Below, in pieces: positions 55,735 to 64,000 of a DNA stretch of 64,000 nt. Position numbers and translations under genes: made by a program. Below the pieces are notes generated by a model. It saw only the letters and a list, made by a program, of their open reading frames with translations. It was not told the DNA's origin and searched no databases. Within the stretch, counting starts at the first letter, position 1; each line of letters begins with the position of its first letter. The DNA is from Candidatus Lokiarchaeota archaeon. GTDB lineage: Archaea; Asgardarchaeota; Thorarchaeia; Thorarchaeales; Thorarchaeaceae. Where the stretch lies: contig WJIL01000014.1 in assembly GCA_014730275.1 (NCBI GenBank), positions 20,783 through 84,782 on the forward strand. Reading direction: 5' to 3'.

Positions 55735-58362
55735 ATGGTTTCAGCCATGAGGAGGAAGAAAGGAATGAATCTGGCCCTCTCACTAATTGGGCCAGTAACT
55801 ATGATTGTTCTATTGATAATGCCAATTGGGCCACTTGCAGGAGGTCTTGGAATCCTGCAACCTGTCGGAGGCATATTTGATGTTGGACGTGGATTGAATG
55901 AAGCCCCTGTAGAAACAATCAGACTAGAAGGACCCAGAGAAGAGATTACAGTTCTTATTGATCATTATGGCGTGCCTCACATCTATGCGCAATCCAGCGA
56001 AGACGCATATTTCGCGCTTGGATATATGCACGCAAAGGACAGACTCTTCCAGATGGTCATGCAAAAGCATCTGGCTGCAGGAAGACTAAGCGAGTTTGTC
56101 GGGCCAGCTGGTAGTAATTCTGACAAAATCTACCGAACCATAGGCCTTGAGCGTACTGCCCAAAGGACACTAGACTGGTTTCTTGCTAACGCCGATACGG
56201 ATCCTGATGTTGATTACGCTCTACGGGTCATGGATGCACAGGTTGAGGGAATAAACGCGTTTATGAAATCCATAACAAGCGAGACTAGGCCCGTGGAGCT
56301 CCACCTTTTGGGTATCAACCCAGAACCTTGGAGCAAGCTCGATATGTTCCTTGGCGCGTCATTCATTACGTGGTCGTTAACAGGTGACTTTGATGACTTG
56401 GAGCGCCTTTGGCTTAAGGAGAATATCGACAACGAAACAATGCTTCAACAACTCTATCCAGATGTTATGCCATACCAGAGCTACATAGTCAAGGAGCAGA
56501 CCAATCTCAGCCTATCAGATTATCCCGACGCTCCAGGAGGCTATCCTGTAAACCTTTCTCTTAGTCCTCAATCGGTTTCTGAGAACATAGCAAATGTCGA
56601 GAAAAAGAAACTCGAGAACCTGCTCGAACAACTCCTTCCTGTTGTAGATCCATTGGGACTCAAGAAGACATTCGGATCCAACAATTGGGCGGTTTCTGGA
56701 AGCAGGACGGTAACGGGCAGTCCGATGCTCTGTAATGATGCCCACATGCCTATTGTCGCACCGAACCTTGTATATGAAGCACACCTGTCGGTTCCTGGAG
56801 TCATGAACGTGATGGGCGTTACCTTACCCGGAATGCCGTCTGTGGAGGCCGGCTTCAATGACCACATCGCATGGGGATTCACAAATGGAGGATTGGATGT
56901 ACTAGATATATTCGTGGAACAAGTAAATCCTGATAACTCCAGCGAGTACTTCTACAATGGAGAGTACCGTCCCTTCGAGATCATCGATGAGACCATTCGA
57001 ACCAACGGAGGAACTGAAATCCATTTTGAGGTGAAAAAATCCGTTCACGGACCTCTCATTGATAGCATCATCAGCGAGGAACCTAGTAGTCCTATGTGTC
57101 TAGCAATGAATTGGACGGGCAATAGTGTCAGTCACCTGATTATTGCAGCAACAAAACTGAACAAAGCTCAGAACATCAATGACTACTATGATAGCATCTA
57201 CTGGTGGGATAATCCCGTTTTCAACTTCGCATACGCAGATGAACTAGGGAACATCGCCATGACAGTATGTGGCAGGATTCCAATACGTAACGGATACAAT
57301 GGAATGTATCCAGTGACTGCCCTCAATGATTCTGTGGGAATGGTGAGCAATGTTCCTTATGCATTTCTCCCAAGAGAAGTCAATCCATCTAGAGGTTACG
57401 TATCATCAGCGAACCAGCGCTCGATAGATCCTAATCAGTACGGATATCCATTGGTAGGGCCATATGTTGATGGCTATCGAGGTAGACGAATAAACGAATT
57501 TTTGGAGCTAGATGATGAAATCACCATGGAAGACCTTATGCGGCTTCAGGCTGATGTAATCGAGATTCGCGCCCGAAGGATAGTGCCTGAAGTTCTATCA
57601 GCATGGGAGAATCTCGGAACTCAAAACACAACGGTGGAGATGGTCGTAGATTGGCTCAGAGACTGGGATTATGAGATGGATACCGACCTCAAAGCCCCTA
57701 CAATCTGGATGCATCTCTATGATGTCATCAGGACTGAGACATTCGAGGAACTTCAACACCTAGAAGATCAGCTAGACAGTTCGAATCGAAAATCCGTGTC
57801 ACTACCCTCCAAGGTATATCCAAGGGCTCCGATTTTGGAACAGCTCATCCTTGAGAACAATTCAGCTTACTTCGATGATTCAAGAACAGTTGATCTCAAG
57901 GAAACAAGAAACCACATTCTTGTCAGAGCATTGGAGCTAGCAGTAGATGAGATGCATTTGCTCTACGGATTAGATACTTCGAATTGGACCTATGGAATTC
58001 ATCATACAGTTAACGTTGAGCATCTTGCAGGGTTGACGAGGATTGAAGGCGGCCCTATTCGAGGTCAGCATACTGTATTCCCTGCATACGGCTGGGAGAT
58101 GAGTTCAGGCCCCGTTCTTCGCCATGTCATAGATCTCGAAAACCCGGGTAATTCACGAAATGTGATTCCCGGCGGTCAAAGCGGCAATCCGTTCAGTAAC
58201 CACTTCGACGATTTGTTCCAACTGTGGTATGAATTTGATGAAGAATCTGGTCACTACCGGTATCAGGACATCTACTACTACTCCAATGTGACCTCCTTCG
58301 AAGCGGCCAATACCGAGGGCACCTTGATAGAGAGGAGGATCATATTCCACCCCCAAACCTAA
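55735..58362 (+). CDS. Penicillin-acylase-family N-terminal-nucleophile hydrolase
   Basis: 875 residues of the penicillin G acylase / AHL acylase family. It has an N-terminal membrane segment or signal (about 12-40), an alpha chain, and then the autocleavage and nucleophile site FGSNNWAVSGSRT with Ser315 as the new N-terminus of the beta chain. NDAHMP and APNLVYEAHLS follow as usual. It would hydrolyse an amide such as an acyl-homoserine lactone or another N-acyl compound outside the cell. Start choice is open: ATG 55735 or ATG 55765, the latter with AGGAGG nine bases upstream. It converges with the 58370 gene 7 bp away. Confidence 0.88.
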   Translation: MVSAMRRKKGMNLALSLIGPVTMIVLLIMPIGPLAGGLGILQPVGGIFDVGRGLNEAPVETIRLEGPREEITVLIDHYGVPHIYAQSSEDAYFALGYMHAKDRLFQMVMQKHLAAGRLSEFVGPAGSNSDKIYRTIGLERTAQRTLDWFLANADTDPDVDYALRVMDAQVEGINAFMKSITSETRPVELHLLGINPEPWSKLDMFLGASFITWSLTGDFDDLERLWLKENIDNETMLQQLYPDVMPYQSYIVKEQTNLSLSDYPDAPGGYPVNLSLSPQSVSENIANVEKKKLENLLEQLLPVVDPLGLKKTFGSNNWAVSGSRTVTGSPMLCNDAHMPIVAPNLVYEAHLSVPGVMNVMGVTLPGMPSVEAGFNDHIAWGFTNGGLDVLDIFVEQVNPDNSSEYFYNGEYRPFEIIDETIRTNGGTEIHFEVKKSVHGPLIDSIISEEPSSPMCLAMNWTGNSVSHLIIAATKLNKAQNINDYYDSIYWWDNPVFNFAYADELGNIAMTVCGRIPIRNGYNGMYPVTALNDSVGMVSNVPYAFLPREVNPSRGYVSSANQRSIDPNQYGYPLVGPYVDGYRGRRINEFLELDDEITMEDLMRLQADVIEIRARRIVPEVLSAWENLGTQNTTVEMVVDWLRDWDYEMDTDLKAPTIWMHLYDVIRTETFEELQHLEDQLDSSNRKSVSLPSKVYPRAPILEQLILENNSAYFDDSRTVDLKETRNHILVRALELAVDEMHLLYGLDTSNWTYGIHHTVNVEHLAGLTRIEGGPIRGQHTVFPAYGWEMSSGPVLRHVIDLENPGNSRNVIPGGQSGNPFSNHFDDLFQLWYEFDEESGHYRYQDIYYYSNVTSFEAANTEGTLIERRIIFHPQT

Positions 58363-58369
58363 TGAAAGC

Positions 58370-58951
58370 TCAATTATGAGGAATTCGTGAACCGTACACC
58401 ATTCCAAGAATTGTACTGATTTCCCAAAAGACATTCAGAGTAGTTAGATTCACCCAAAGAGGATGCCAGAGGCGAGAAACGAGGAGAAATGTCAATAGAA
58501 TCATTATCGCCCCGATAGTAACAGCAAGACCCTTGAACACACGGAAATCTATCAATCCACTGGTGTTCGAATATCTTCTTGCTGAACGGCGAACAGCATC
58601 GAGCATGAGCTGACCAAATCCAAGAAAGAACAATACTGCTTTCACTGCCACAAACAGAAGGTTAGTTGTATATCCGTCATCTGAAGGCGGCCCTAGTGCA
58701 GAGAATAGGATTGGGGCTAGAAAAATTAGAAGCCAACTTGACAGTGCCACGAACAAGAGGGTGAATTTGTCGAGTTTGAGCCCGGAAAGGAGTTTTACTA
58801 TACCCTTTCCTCCGAAAAAAGAGTATATGCAGGAGAAAACAATCGCGGAAATTTCAATCACATGAAGTACGTGGTTCCTACCATACCAGAAAGCAAGGAT
58901 TATCAGAAGTAGAGCAGCCAGTGATAGTGCGGTTTTGTTTTCATTAGCCAT
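58370..58951 (-). CDS. Small multi-pass membrane protein
   Basis: 193 residues with about five hydrophobic segments (8-25, 27-47, 62-85, 95-115, 148-170). I do not recognise the family. It lies between the acylase and the vWFA cluster, convergent with the former and divergent from the latter. The intergenic region with the vWFA gene holds a shared TATA-like CTTATTATAT. Support is from hydrophobicity pattern and codon use. Confidence 0.6.
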   Translation of the reverse strand: MANENKTALSLAALLLIILAFWYGRNHVLHVIEISAIVFSCIYSFFGGKGIVKLLSGLKLDKFTLLFVALSSWLLIFLAPILFSALGPPSDDGYTTNLLFVAVKAVLFFLGFGQLMLDAVRRSARRYSNTSGLIDFRVFKGLAVTIGAIMILLTFLLVSRLWHPLWVNLTTLNVFWEISTILGMVYGSRIPHN

Positions 58952-59013
58952 TCTCTCAAATCCTGCGGATTCTCTCGCGACTCTGTATGATATGCATTTA
59001 CACGGAAAAGGTA

Positions 59014-59023
59014 CTTATTATAT
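59014..59023 (+). promoter_or_regulatory. Candidate TATA box of the vWFA-kinase-PP2C operon
   Basis: CTTATTATAT, about 50 bp before the TTG start at 59073 and in front of GGGAGGAGGT; it could also serve the divergent gene. Confidence 0.4.
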
Positions 59024-59072
59024 GAACAGGAAATACTATTGATGCCCTTATCTGAAGGGAGGAGGTACTGAA

Positions 59073-59810
59073 TTGTCGGAAGAAGAACCAATGGAAGATG
59101 TTATGGAAGATATCGAATATCAAGAAGCAATTGAAGAGGTAGAACTCCTGCTCTTTCTACTTGATGGATCGGGAAGCATGACTCAAACTAATACTCATGA
59201 CAAGAGGAAGAAAGTAGAACATCTGATGGATGTTATGACTGATTTCATTCCAAGAATAAAGAGCAGTAGCGCTGCACCTCGATTCAGAGTGCAAAATGTG
59301 TACTTCTCTGACAAGCCTTATCCTCAAGCCCAATACCAAACCATCGGAGATTTCGAAATCGATAATCCTGTGGAGAAAGCTGGTGGCGGAAGAACTGCAA
59401 TTGCAGATACGTTACTCAAATCACGGGATTTGATTGATGAGTTTAACGGGGATGACACACTTCCGAATGACAAGTACGCAACTGTGTTCTTGATTACTGA
59501 TGGCAGAGAAACAAGTCAAGGTGATGTAGAAGGATCCGCATCTATGCTGAAGGGTCATTCGGTTGGCCCCTTATTGGCAACCGTAGGTGTTGGAAAAGAC
59601 GCAGACGAGGATCTTCTCTTGAAAATTGCTAGTGAACCCACTCCGCGTCAGATAAGACATCTTGATCAACATCATCTTCTGCAGTATATGCCTAACCAAG
59701 ACAAGCTATACCTTAGAGCTCATGAAGAGGGTCAGATTACGAAGAAGACTGCTGAAGCTCTCAGGAGATTTGTGTACGTACTCAGCAAGACAGCAAAGAA
59801 GGAAGAGTAG
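59073..59810 (+). CDS. vWFA-domain protein (first copy), TerY-like
   Basis: 245 residues, no signal peptide, so cytoplasmic. A von Willebrand factor A domain spans about 22-200: MIDAS D31-G-S33-G-S35 (FLLDGSGSM), a Thr in GGGRTAIADTL and a downstream Asp (LITDGRE). A C-terminal helical part has the block PNQDKLYLRAHEEG.IT..TAEAL.RFVYVLS.TAK (gaps shown as dots), shared with the second copy. The start is TTG behind GGAGGAGGT. It heads the unit with a kinase and PP2C. It would bind a ligand or a phosphoprotein partner in a metal-dependent way, as in vWA-PP2C-kinase triads. Confidence 0.85.
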   Translation: MSEEEPMEDVMEDIEYQEAIEEVELLLFLLDGSGSMTQTNTHDKRKKVEHLMDVMTDFIPRIKSSSAAPRFRVQNVYFSDKPYPQAQYQTIGDFEIDNPVEKAGGGRTAIADTLLKSRDLIDEFNGDDTLPNDKYATVFLITDGRETSQGDVEGSASMLKGHSVGPLLATVGVGKDADEDLLLKIASEPTPRQIRHLDQHHLLQYMPNQDKLYLRAHEEGQITKKTAEALRRFVYVLSKTAKKEE

Positions 59811-59824
59811 TTTCCTCCCCGAGT

Positions 59825-60784
59825 GTGTGTGTGCAATTGATAGAGATTAGCATCAAGGACAAGAAATACACTGTTAATCCCTCGGAGTTGGACTTTATTG
59901 ACGCTGGAGGTCAAGGGTCGGTCTACAAGTGGAGGAACTACACCCTCAAATTCCACGAGAATGACTCAATTCTTCGAAAGATGCGGGAGGTCAATAGAAG
60001 GATATCGGGCAAGAAACACATACCAAAATGCCTTGAGAAACGAACATTCATGATTGGAACCGGGAATGCCAAGGGTTCAGATCTCGGCTTGTCGTTGGCT
60101 AATCATCTCTATGTTCTAGTCTTCCGGTGGTTGGAAGGGTCTGGTCTCAACTACAAGAAGCTTAGTCGCAGCAGATTCGAAGTGGCTGACTATATCCTAA
60201 AAGGATTGCTTTTTCTTGAAGATATAGAGATTGTACATGCAGATTTGACACCTGACAACTATCTAGTGGACAAAGATGGCATACCTCATATGATCGACAT
60301 AGAGGGGGCAGGTATTCCAAGCCGTAGCTCTGGACAATGGGATTACAAGCCAGCTGTTCTAGGCACAAAAATCCCTGGATTTCCGTGGCCCCCAGAGAAA
60401 CAAAAGAATCCTAGAATTGTGAATGACTATACCGAACGTTGGTTTGGACTAGCATTGGTAACAGCAGTCGCCACGGGCATAACACCTTTCTTCTTCTTGC
60501 GTAGATGCGATTACGAGAGCCTCAAGGAAATGGAAAGATTGGGAGAAGACGGCTATGAAAAGGGCAAAGTAGTAAAATGGCCGCCATTAGGCATTGAAAA
60601 CCACACGCATCTTCATGACCCCTTTAAGAAACAAGGAGCTCTTGAGGAATTGCGTGAGAAATGGGATGACCTAGCTACTGGTAGCTTAGTACCTATGCTA
60701 TTCAATACGTTTGTCCGGGGTGCTAGTGAACCTGAAAACAGAGCATCTTTCAGAAAGATGCGAACTATGTTAGGATTTGTATAA
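59825..60784 (+). CDS. Protein kinase-like protein (first copy)
   Basis: 319 residues of the eukaryotic-type kinase superfamily. G-loop GGQGSVYKW (28-36), candidate Lys42 (TLKFHE), catalytic loop VHADLTPDNYLVD with D140 and N145, and a DFG equivalent IDIEG with D158. The last 90 residues (WPPLGIEN, LFNTFVRGA, RMRTMLGFV-like end) are unusual and shared with the partial gene at 63670. The start is a GTG at 59825; 59831 GTG and 59837 TTG are alternatives. It follows the vWFA gene by 14 bp. It probably phosphorylates a partner within the same operon, opposed by the PP2C. Confidence 0.88.
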   Translation: MCVQLIEISIKDKKYTVNPSELDFIDAGGQGSVYKWRNYTLKFHENDSILRKMREVNRRISGKKHIPKCLEKRTFMIGTGNAKGSDLGLSLANHLYVLVFRWLEGSGLNYKKLSRSRFEVADYILKGLLFLEDIEIVHADLTPDNYLVDKDGIPHMIDIEGAGIPSRSSGQWDYKPAVLGTKIPGFPWPPEKQKNPRIVNDYTERWFGLALVTAVATGITPFFFLRRCDYESLKEMERLGEDGYEKGKVVKWPPLGIENHTHLHDPFKKQGALEELREKWDDLATGSLVPMLFNTFVRGASEPENRASFRKMRTMLGFV

Positions 60785-60826
60785 TCAATCTAAACAGTGG
60801 AATAGAAACGTGAATGGCGAATAATC

Positions 60827-62800
60827 ATGACCTACTGGGATGTCTCAAAATCTCTTCACAGTGATGCGCATTATGACGACCACTTAGCAGTAAGATTTTT
60901 TGATGATGAGCATAGCACAGGTGTAGCTGTCATCGCAGATGGGGTAAGTAATTCCGCGGGAGGGCGCATAGCCGCGTTAGTTGCATGTTTAGTTATTCCC
61001 GAATTCATTCAAAACAACCGTAATGATGTGATTTACTCTGATCCTTTTGCGCTGATAGAAGCAGCTTTAGAAGAAGCTGGTGCTGAGCTACTCGATGTAG
61101 GAAAACGAGTATTTGATGCCGGTCTTGACGGTATTCGGAATATTCTCAAAGAGATTGATCCCCCAGAAATTCGCGAAAAATTCGTCGAGAAGATCCGCCC
61201 AAAGGTTGAGGAAAAAAGAAAGAAAGGAAATATCCCTGATTTTGAATCTACGGCCATAATTGCATATTTCGTTGGTTCAAAGATATATGTGGCTCTTGTG
61301 GGAGACGGTTCCATGCTTGAGATGCGAGATGGTACAATGTATCCATATCCACAAAGCAGAGGCAGCCTTAACACGTTTCTCTCTTCAAAAGATGGCTATC
61401 AAGGCCCGGCTAGGAAACTACACATCCGCCTTCCAAAAGGCGGAACCTTTGTTTTGGGGTCAGACGGATGTCAAATCAGGTATAGTGGTGAGCATGGTGC
61501 ACCATATGCCTTATTCCAGAATACTTTTCGTCGTTCATTGGAAGAAGGGGGATTCGATAGTTTCGCTGAAAGATATTACGAACAGTTGAAAAAACAAGAA
61601 AAGAAGCGAAACGTGAAGATACTTGATGATGATTTTTCGTTAATTGCGTTGCACTTAGTAGAAACACCGCCTAGTAGTGATTCAATTGGTGAAGGTGGAT
61701 TGGAAATGGAAAATGTGATTGATAAATCTGTTGAGGAAATTGAATCGATATATAGAAACATGGGCAAGGCGATTGCTGAACGGGTATACAAGGAAATATC
61801 TGAACAAGCCGAAACAGCTTTTAATGAAAAACAAGAGGAAATCGAATCGCAACTACCCAGGAGAATTCAGGAATCTATTGAAAGGGAAACAAAAAAGGCA
61901 GCACAGATAGCTGCCGATCAAATGACAGAAGAGATTCAAAAGAGAATCAAGGTCTTATCGTACCAGTTGCCAAGAAGTCTTCTCAAAGAGGAAATCACAG
62001 AAAGTAAGCCTTTCCTCGAATCAATCGAGAAGGAAATTGATCCAATTCTCACGGAGTTTGTTGAACGAATTGAAGAACATTCACGGAAAAGTGTTCGTGA
62101 AGCATTCCAGGAAGAAATTCCGAAAATTGGTGCAGATCTGAAAGACCCCGTGGAGAATATTATGGTTCGAATGATCCATTCTAAAGTGGATGAATTCACG
62201 GCGGAAATCCCGAAAATCCTTGAGGAGGAACTCTCTAAGGAGGAAATATCAAAACAGTTCGACAAACAACTTCAACCATTGGCAAATGACTTCCGTTCGA
62301 ATCTGGAAAAAGCAGCTCAAGACGCTATTGAGAAAGCCAGCGATCAGAACAAGACGAAACTCGATAACCAAGTGCAGAGATTACGCCGAGACATGAAGAA
62401 ACAAGCCAAGTTGGCGTTCGATGATTTTGCAGAAAAATCTGAGAAATCAATTACAGAAATCTTCAACAAGAATAAGGCAAATTTGAAGGAATATACCGAG
62501 TCAGTTACGGAAAATCTTGAGAAACAAGCAGAACAGGCCATTAGTGAGGCATATGACAAACAGAAGACACGTATTTCACAAGAGGTAGTGAGTATACGAA
62601 CAGGAATAGAACAGGAAGCAACAGAGTTCTTCAAAGACTTGATAGAACCACTGCAGGATGAAATAAGAGAAACTGCAAAGAAGCAACTACGTGAGGCCGG
62701 TGGCCAAGTCAAAGAAGATATCCTGTTAGATGTTGAAAAGACTACATCAAAAATCATAGCTGAGAAGCTCAAAGAAACAAGTGACGCATTACAGGAATGA
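60827..62800 (+). CDS. PP2C-family phosphatase with long C-terminal coiled coil
   Basis: 657 residues. Residues 1-280 are a PP2C domain: D38-G39 (VIADGVSNSAGG), GDG at 159-161, GSDG at 211-214 and the metal-binding DDDFS at 267-271. Residues 295-657 are almost continuous helix of Glu/Lys/Gln-rich heptads (coiled coil, apolipoprotein-like), unusual for a PP2C. It follows the kinase by 42 bp. It would remove phosphate from the kinase's targets, with the coiled coil acting as a scaffold or membrane-surface binder. The second vWFA gene begins right after it. Confidence 0.9.
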   Translation: MTYWDVSKSLHSDAHYDDHLAVRFFDDEHSTGVAVIADGVSNSAGGRIAALVACLVIPEFIQNNRNDVIYSDPFALIEAALEEAGAELLDVGKRVFDAGLDGIRNILKEIDPPEIREKFVEKIRPKVEEKRKKGNIPDFESTAIIAYFVGSKIYVALVGDGSMLEMRDGTMYPYPQSRGSLNTFLSSKDGYQGPARKLHIRLPKGGTFVLGSDGCQIRYSGEHGAPYALFQNTFRRSLEEGGFDSFAERYYEQLKKQEKKRNVKILDDDFSLIALHLVETPPSSDSIGEGGLEMENVIDKSVEEIESIYRNMGKAIAERVYKEISEQAETAFNEKQEEIESQLPRRIQESIERETKKAAQIAADQMTEEIQKRIKVLSYQLPRSLLKEEITESKPFLESIEKEIDPILTEFVERIEEHSRKSVREAFQEEIPKIGADLKDPVENIMVRMIHSKVDEFTAEIPKILEEELSKEEISKQFDKQLQPLANDFRSNLEKAAQDAIEKASDQNKTKLDNQVQRLRRDMKKQAKLAFDDFAEKSEKSITEIFNKNKANLKEYTESVTENLEKQAEQAISEAYDKQKTRISQEVVSIRTGIEQEATEFFKDLIEPLQDEIRETAKKQLREAGGQVKEDILLDVEKTTSKIIAEKLKETSDALQE

Positions 62801-62861
62801 GACCACTATCGGATTGGTCTGCAATAGATTGCTATCCCAAAGCGAAATGGAGTGCAAATGC

Positions 62862-63599
62862 ATGGAACTGGAAATCGAACCGGTAGAAGTATCGCTTCCA
62901 ATTGAGGAGGCTGAATTACTGATACTTGTTTTCGATGGGTCAAGGAGCATGTCTTGGAAAAAGACGACTGTAGATGAGAAATCGAAGGTGGAGCATCTTA
63001 TGGATATTGCAGAAGACCTCATTATTCGTCTAAAGGAAAGCTCCCAATGTGATAGATACCGAGTGGCACCAGTCTATTTCGCGACTGATGTGGTTCCGTC
63101 AGACCCAGTATATAGCAATCCAAGAAATACGGAGATAGAGAATCCGGTGAAAGTGGCGAATTATGGCAAGACTGCCATTGCAAAGGCACTCAACAAATGC
63201 CAAGAAATATACGAAGACTTTCTCAATGATGAAACTCTACCAAATATCAAATACTGCACAGTATATCTGTTCACAGATGGGAAAGATCATGTCGATGGGA
63301 AATCGGCAGTCCGAGAAGAGGCAAACAACCTCAAGAGATTCTTAGCAGATAGAGCACAACAACCCAATTTGGCAACTATTGCTTTTGGAGACAAGGCAGA
63401 TAGGAAGTTGCTTGAGGAGATATCATCGCGATTATCGAAACGACAGAAAAGACACCTCAGTAACAAGCGTGTTCTGAAGTACTTACCAAACAAAGATAAA
63501 ATGTTCATAGAAGGGCATTCAGAGGGGATGATTACTGAAGAAACAGCTGAAGCACTAAAGCAGTTTGTTTGGGTCTTGTCACAGACTGCAAAACAGTAG
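62862..63599 (+). CDS. vWFA-domain protein (second copy), TerY-like
   Basis: 245 residues from the preferred ATG at 62862, with GGAG nine bases upstream; the open frame to 62781 overlaps the PP2C. MIDAS D25-G-S27-R-S29 (VFDGSRSM), Thr in YGKTAIAKAL and Asp in LFTDGKD. It aligns over its length with the first copy (59073), including the C-terminal block LPNKDKMFIEGHSEGMITEETAEALKQ (in parts). Same length as the first copy, so a duplication of the triad component. It faces the second kinase tail to tail, 70 bp apart. Confidence 0.85.
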   Translation: MELEIEPVEVSLPIEEAELLILVFDGSRSMSWKKTTVDEKSKVEHLMDIAEDLIIRLKESSQCDRYRVAPVYFATDVVPSDPVYSNPRNTEIENPVKVANYGKTAIAKALNKCQEIYEDFLNDETLPNIKYCTVYLFTDGKDHVDGKSAVREEANNLKRFLADRAQQPNLATIAFGDKADRKLLEEISSRLSKRQKRHLSNKRVLKYLPNKDKMFIEGHSEGMITEETAEALKQFVWVLSQTAKQ

Positions 63600-63669
63600 A
63601 GGGGCAAAAAAGCTGGTTCCACAGGTTGCACGAAAGGTAATCAACCCTGTTCTTGCGTGAACTATGAGA

Positions 63670-64000
63670 CTAAAGCAAACCGAGCATTGTTCTTATTCTG
63701 CTGAAACTGGCCCTAAGCTGTCGCCTCTCAAGACCGCGTATGTAAGTATTGAACATTATTCCTATCAAACGACCACCTGGGTCAATTGAATCCCAATAAC
63801 CTCGATAGTACTCCAGATATCCCTCTTTGCGATATTCAGGATGTAGCTTGGAGTGATTTTTGATTCCGTAGGGAGGCCACCTGAGCTCTGAGCTCTTATG
63901 AAATCCCTCTGCAGCGAGATATTGCATTTCCTGCAGACTCTCCACAGTAGAATCTCTAAGAAAGAAGAAAGGCGATTCTCTTGCAATGATGGCACATATC
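63670..64000 (-). CDS. Protein kinase-like protein (second copy), partial
   Basis: Only the C-terminal 109 codons are inside the window; the gene continues past 64000. Reading minus strand from the edge gives ICAIIARESPFFFLRD, which aligns with AVATGITPFFFLRRCD of the first kinase, and the rest matches its tail (RWPPYGIKNHSKLHP, MFNTYIRGL, RTMLGLL). The catalytic part is not visible. A GTG-started 91-codon reading from 63945 is only a fragment of this. It is a second, inverted kinase of the same special family. Confidence 0.85.
   Translation of the reverse strand, partial: ICAIIARESPFFFLRDSTVESLQEMQYLAAEGFHKSSELRWPPYGIKNHSKLHPEYRKEGYLEYYRGYWDSIDPGGRLIGIMFNTYIRGLERRQLRASFSRIRTMLGLL

Noticed and set aside
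1..64000. tRNA, rRNA, transposase, integrase or prophage genes
   Set aside because: Looked for in all gaps; no tRNA-like cloverleaf or T-arm box and no recombinase motif seen.

Overview
This window looks like a chromosomal piece of an Asgard archaeon, most probably of the Thorarchaeota type; this is inferred from gene content, not from a marker tree. The clues are a Ras/Rab-like small GTPase with all five G motifs, archaeal TATA-like boxes, many response regulators beside KaiC-like ATPases, a tungsten aldehyde:ferredoxin oxidoreductase, and large secreted NosD-type and calcium-repeat surface proteins with Thr/Pro-rich C-terminal membrane anchors. Several genes appear to start at TTG or GTG behind a good Shine-Dalgarno. 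I see no rRNA, tRNA, CRISPR array, transposase or phage gene.

Layout. 0.1-4.7 kb: an APC amino-acid permease, a coiled-coil membrane protein, two small unknowns and a winged-helix regulator. 4.8-10.8 kb: a signalling island with three receiver-only response regulators, two KaiC-like ATPases, a probably degenerate KaiC relative and a TPR protein with four evenly spaced cysteines. 10.8-11.9 kb is non-coding, AT-rich and carries nested inverted repeats. 11.9-13.0 kb holds a small membrane protein and its decayed tandem copy. 13-28.7 kb is dominated by three very large secreted proteins, two of beta-helix NosD type and one of 1586 residues with calcium repeats and a candidate caspase-like N-terminal domain. 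Among them lie a DUF2267 protein, the aldehyde oxidoreductase, a flavin-binding protein, a small unknown and a nitroreductase.

28.9-38 kb: an EutA-like reactivase far from any visible EutBC, an acetyltransferase, a tandem pair of multi-pass membrane proteins, an MscS channel, TrmO, a V4R protein and a two-subunit CoA-transferase. 38.3-42 kb: a phosphoacceptor-receiver protein without a kinase catalytic domain, the Ras-like GTPase, a PAS histidine kinase, a YbjN-like protein and a lone BRCT domain. 42-51 kb: an MFS sugar symporter, a ferric-reductase-like cytochrome, two small unknowns, an IlvD-ThDP enzyme operon and a divergent Gfo/Idh/MocA dehydrogenase. 51-59 kb: a nitroreductase, a thioesterase, a CBS protein fused to a putative hibernation-factor-like domain, a tandem pair of membrane proteins ending in a TYEEY motif, a penicillin-acylase-family hydrolase and a small membrane protein.

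59-64 kb holds the most unusual system: vWFA, protein kinase, PP2C phosphatase with a long coiled coil, a second vWFA, and a second kinase that runs off the window on the opposite strand. This matches the composition of the vWA-PP2C-kinase (TerY-P type) triads known in bacteria, here duplicated, and is proposed to be a self-contained phospho-switch.
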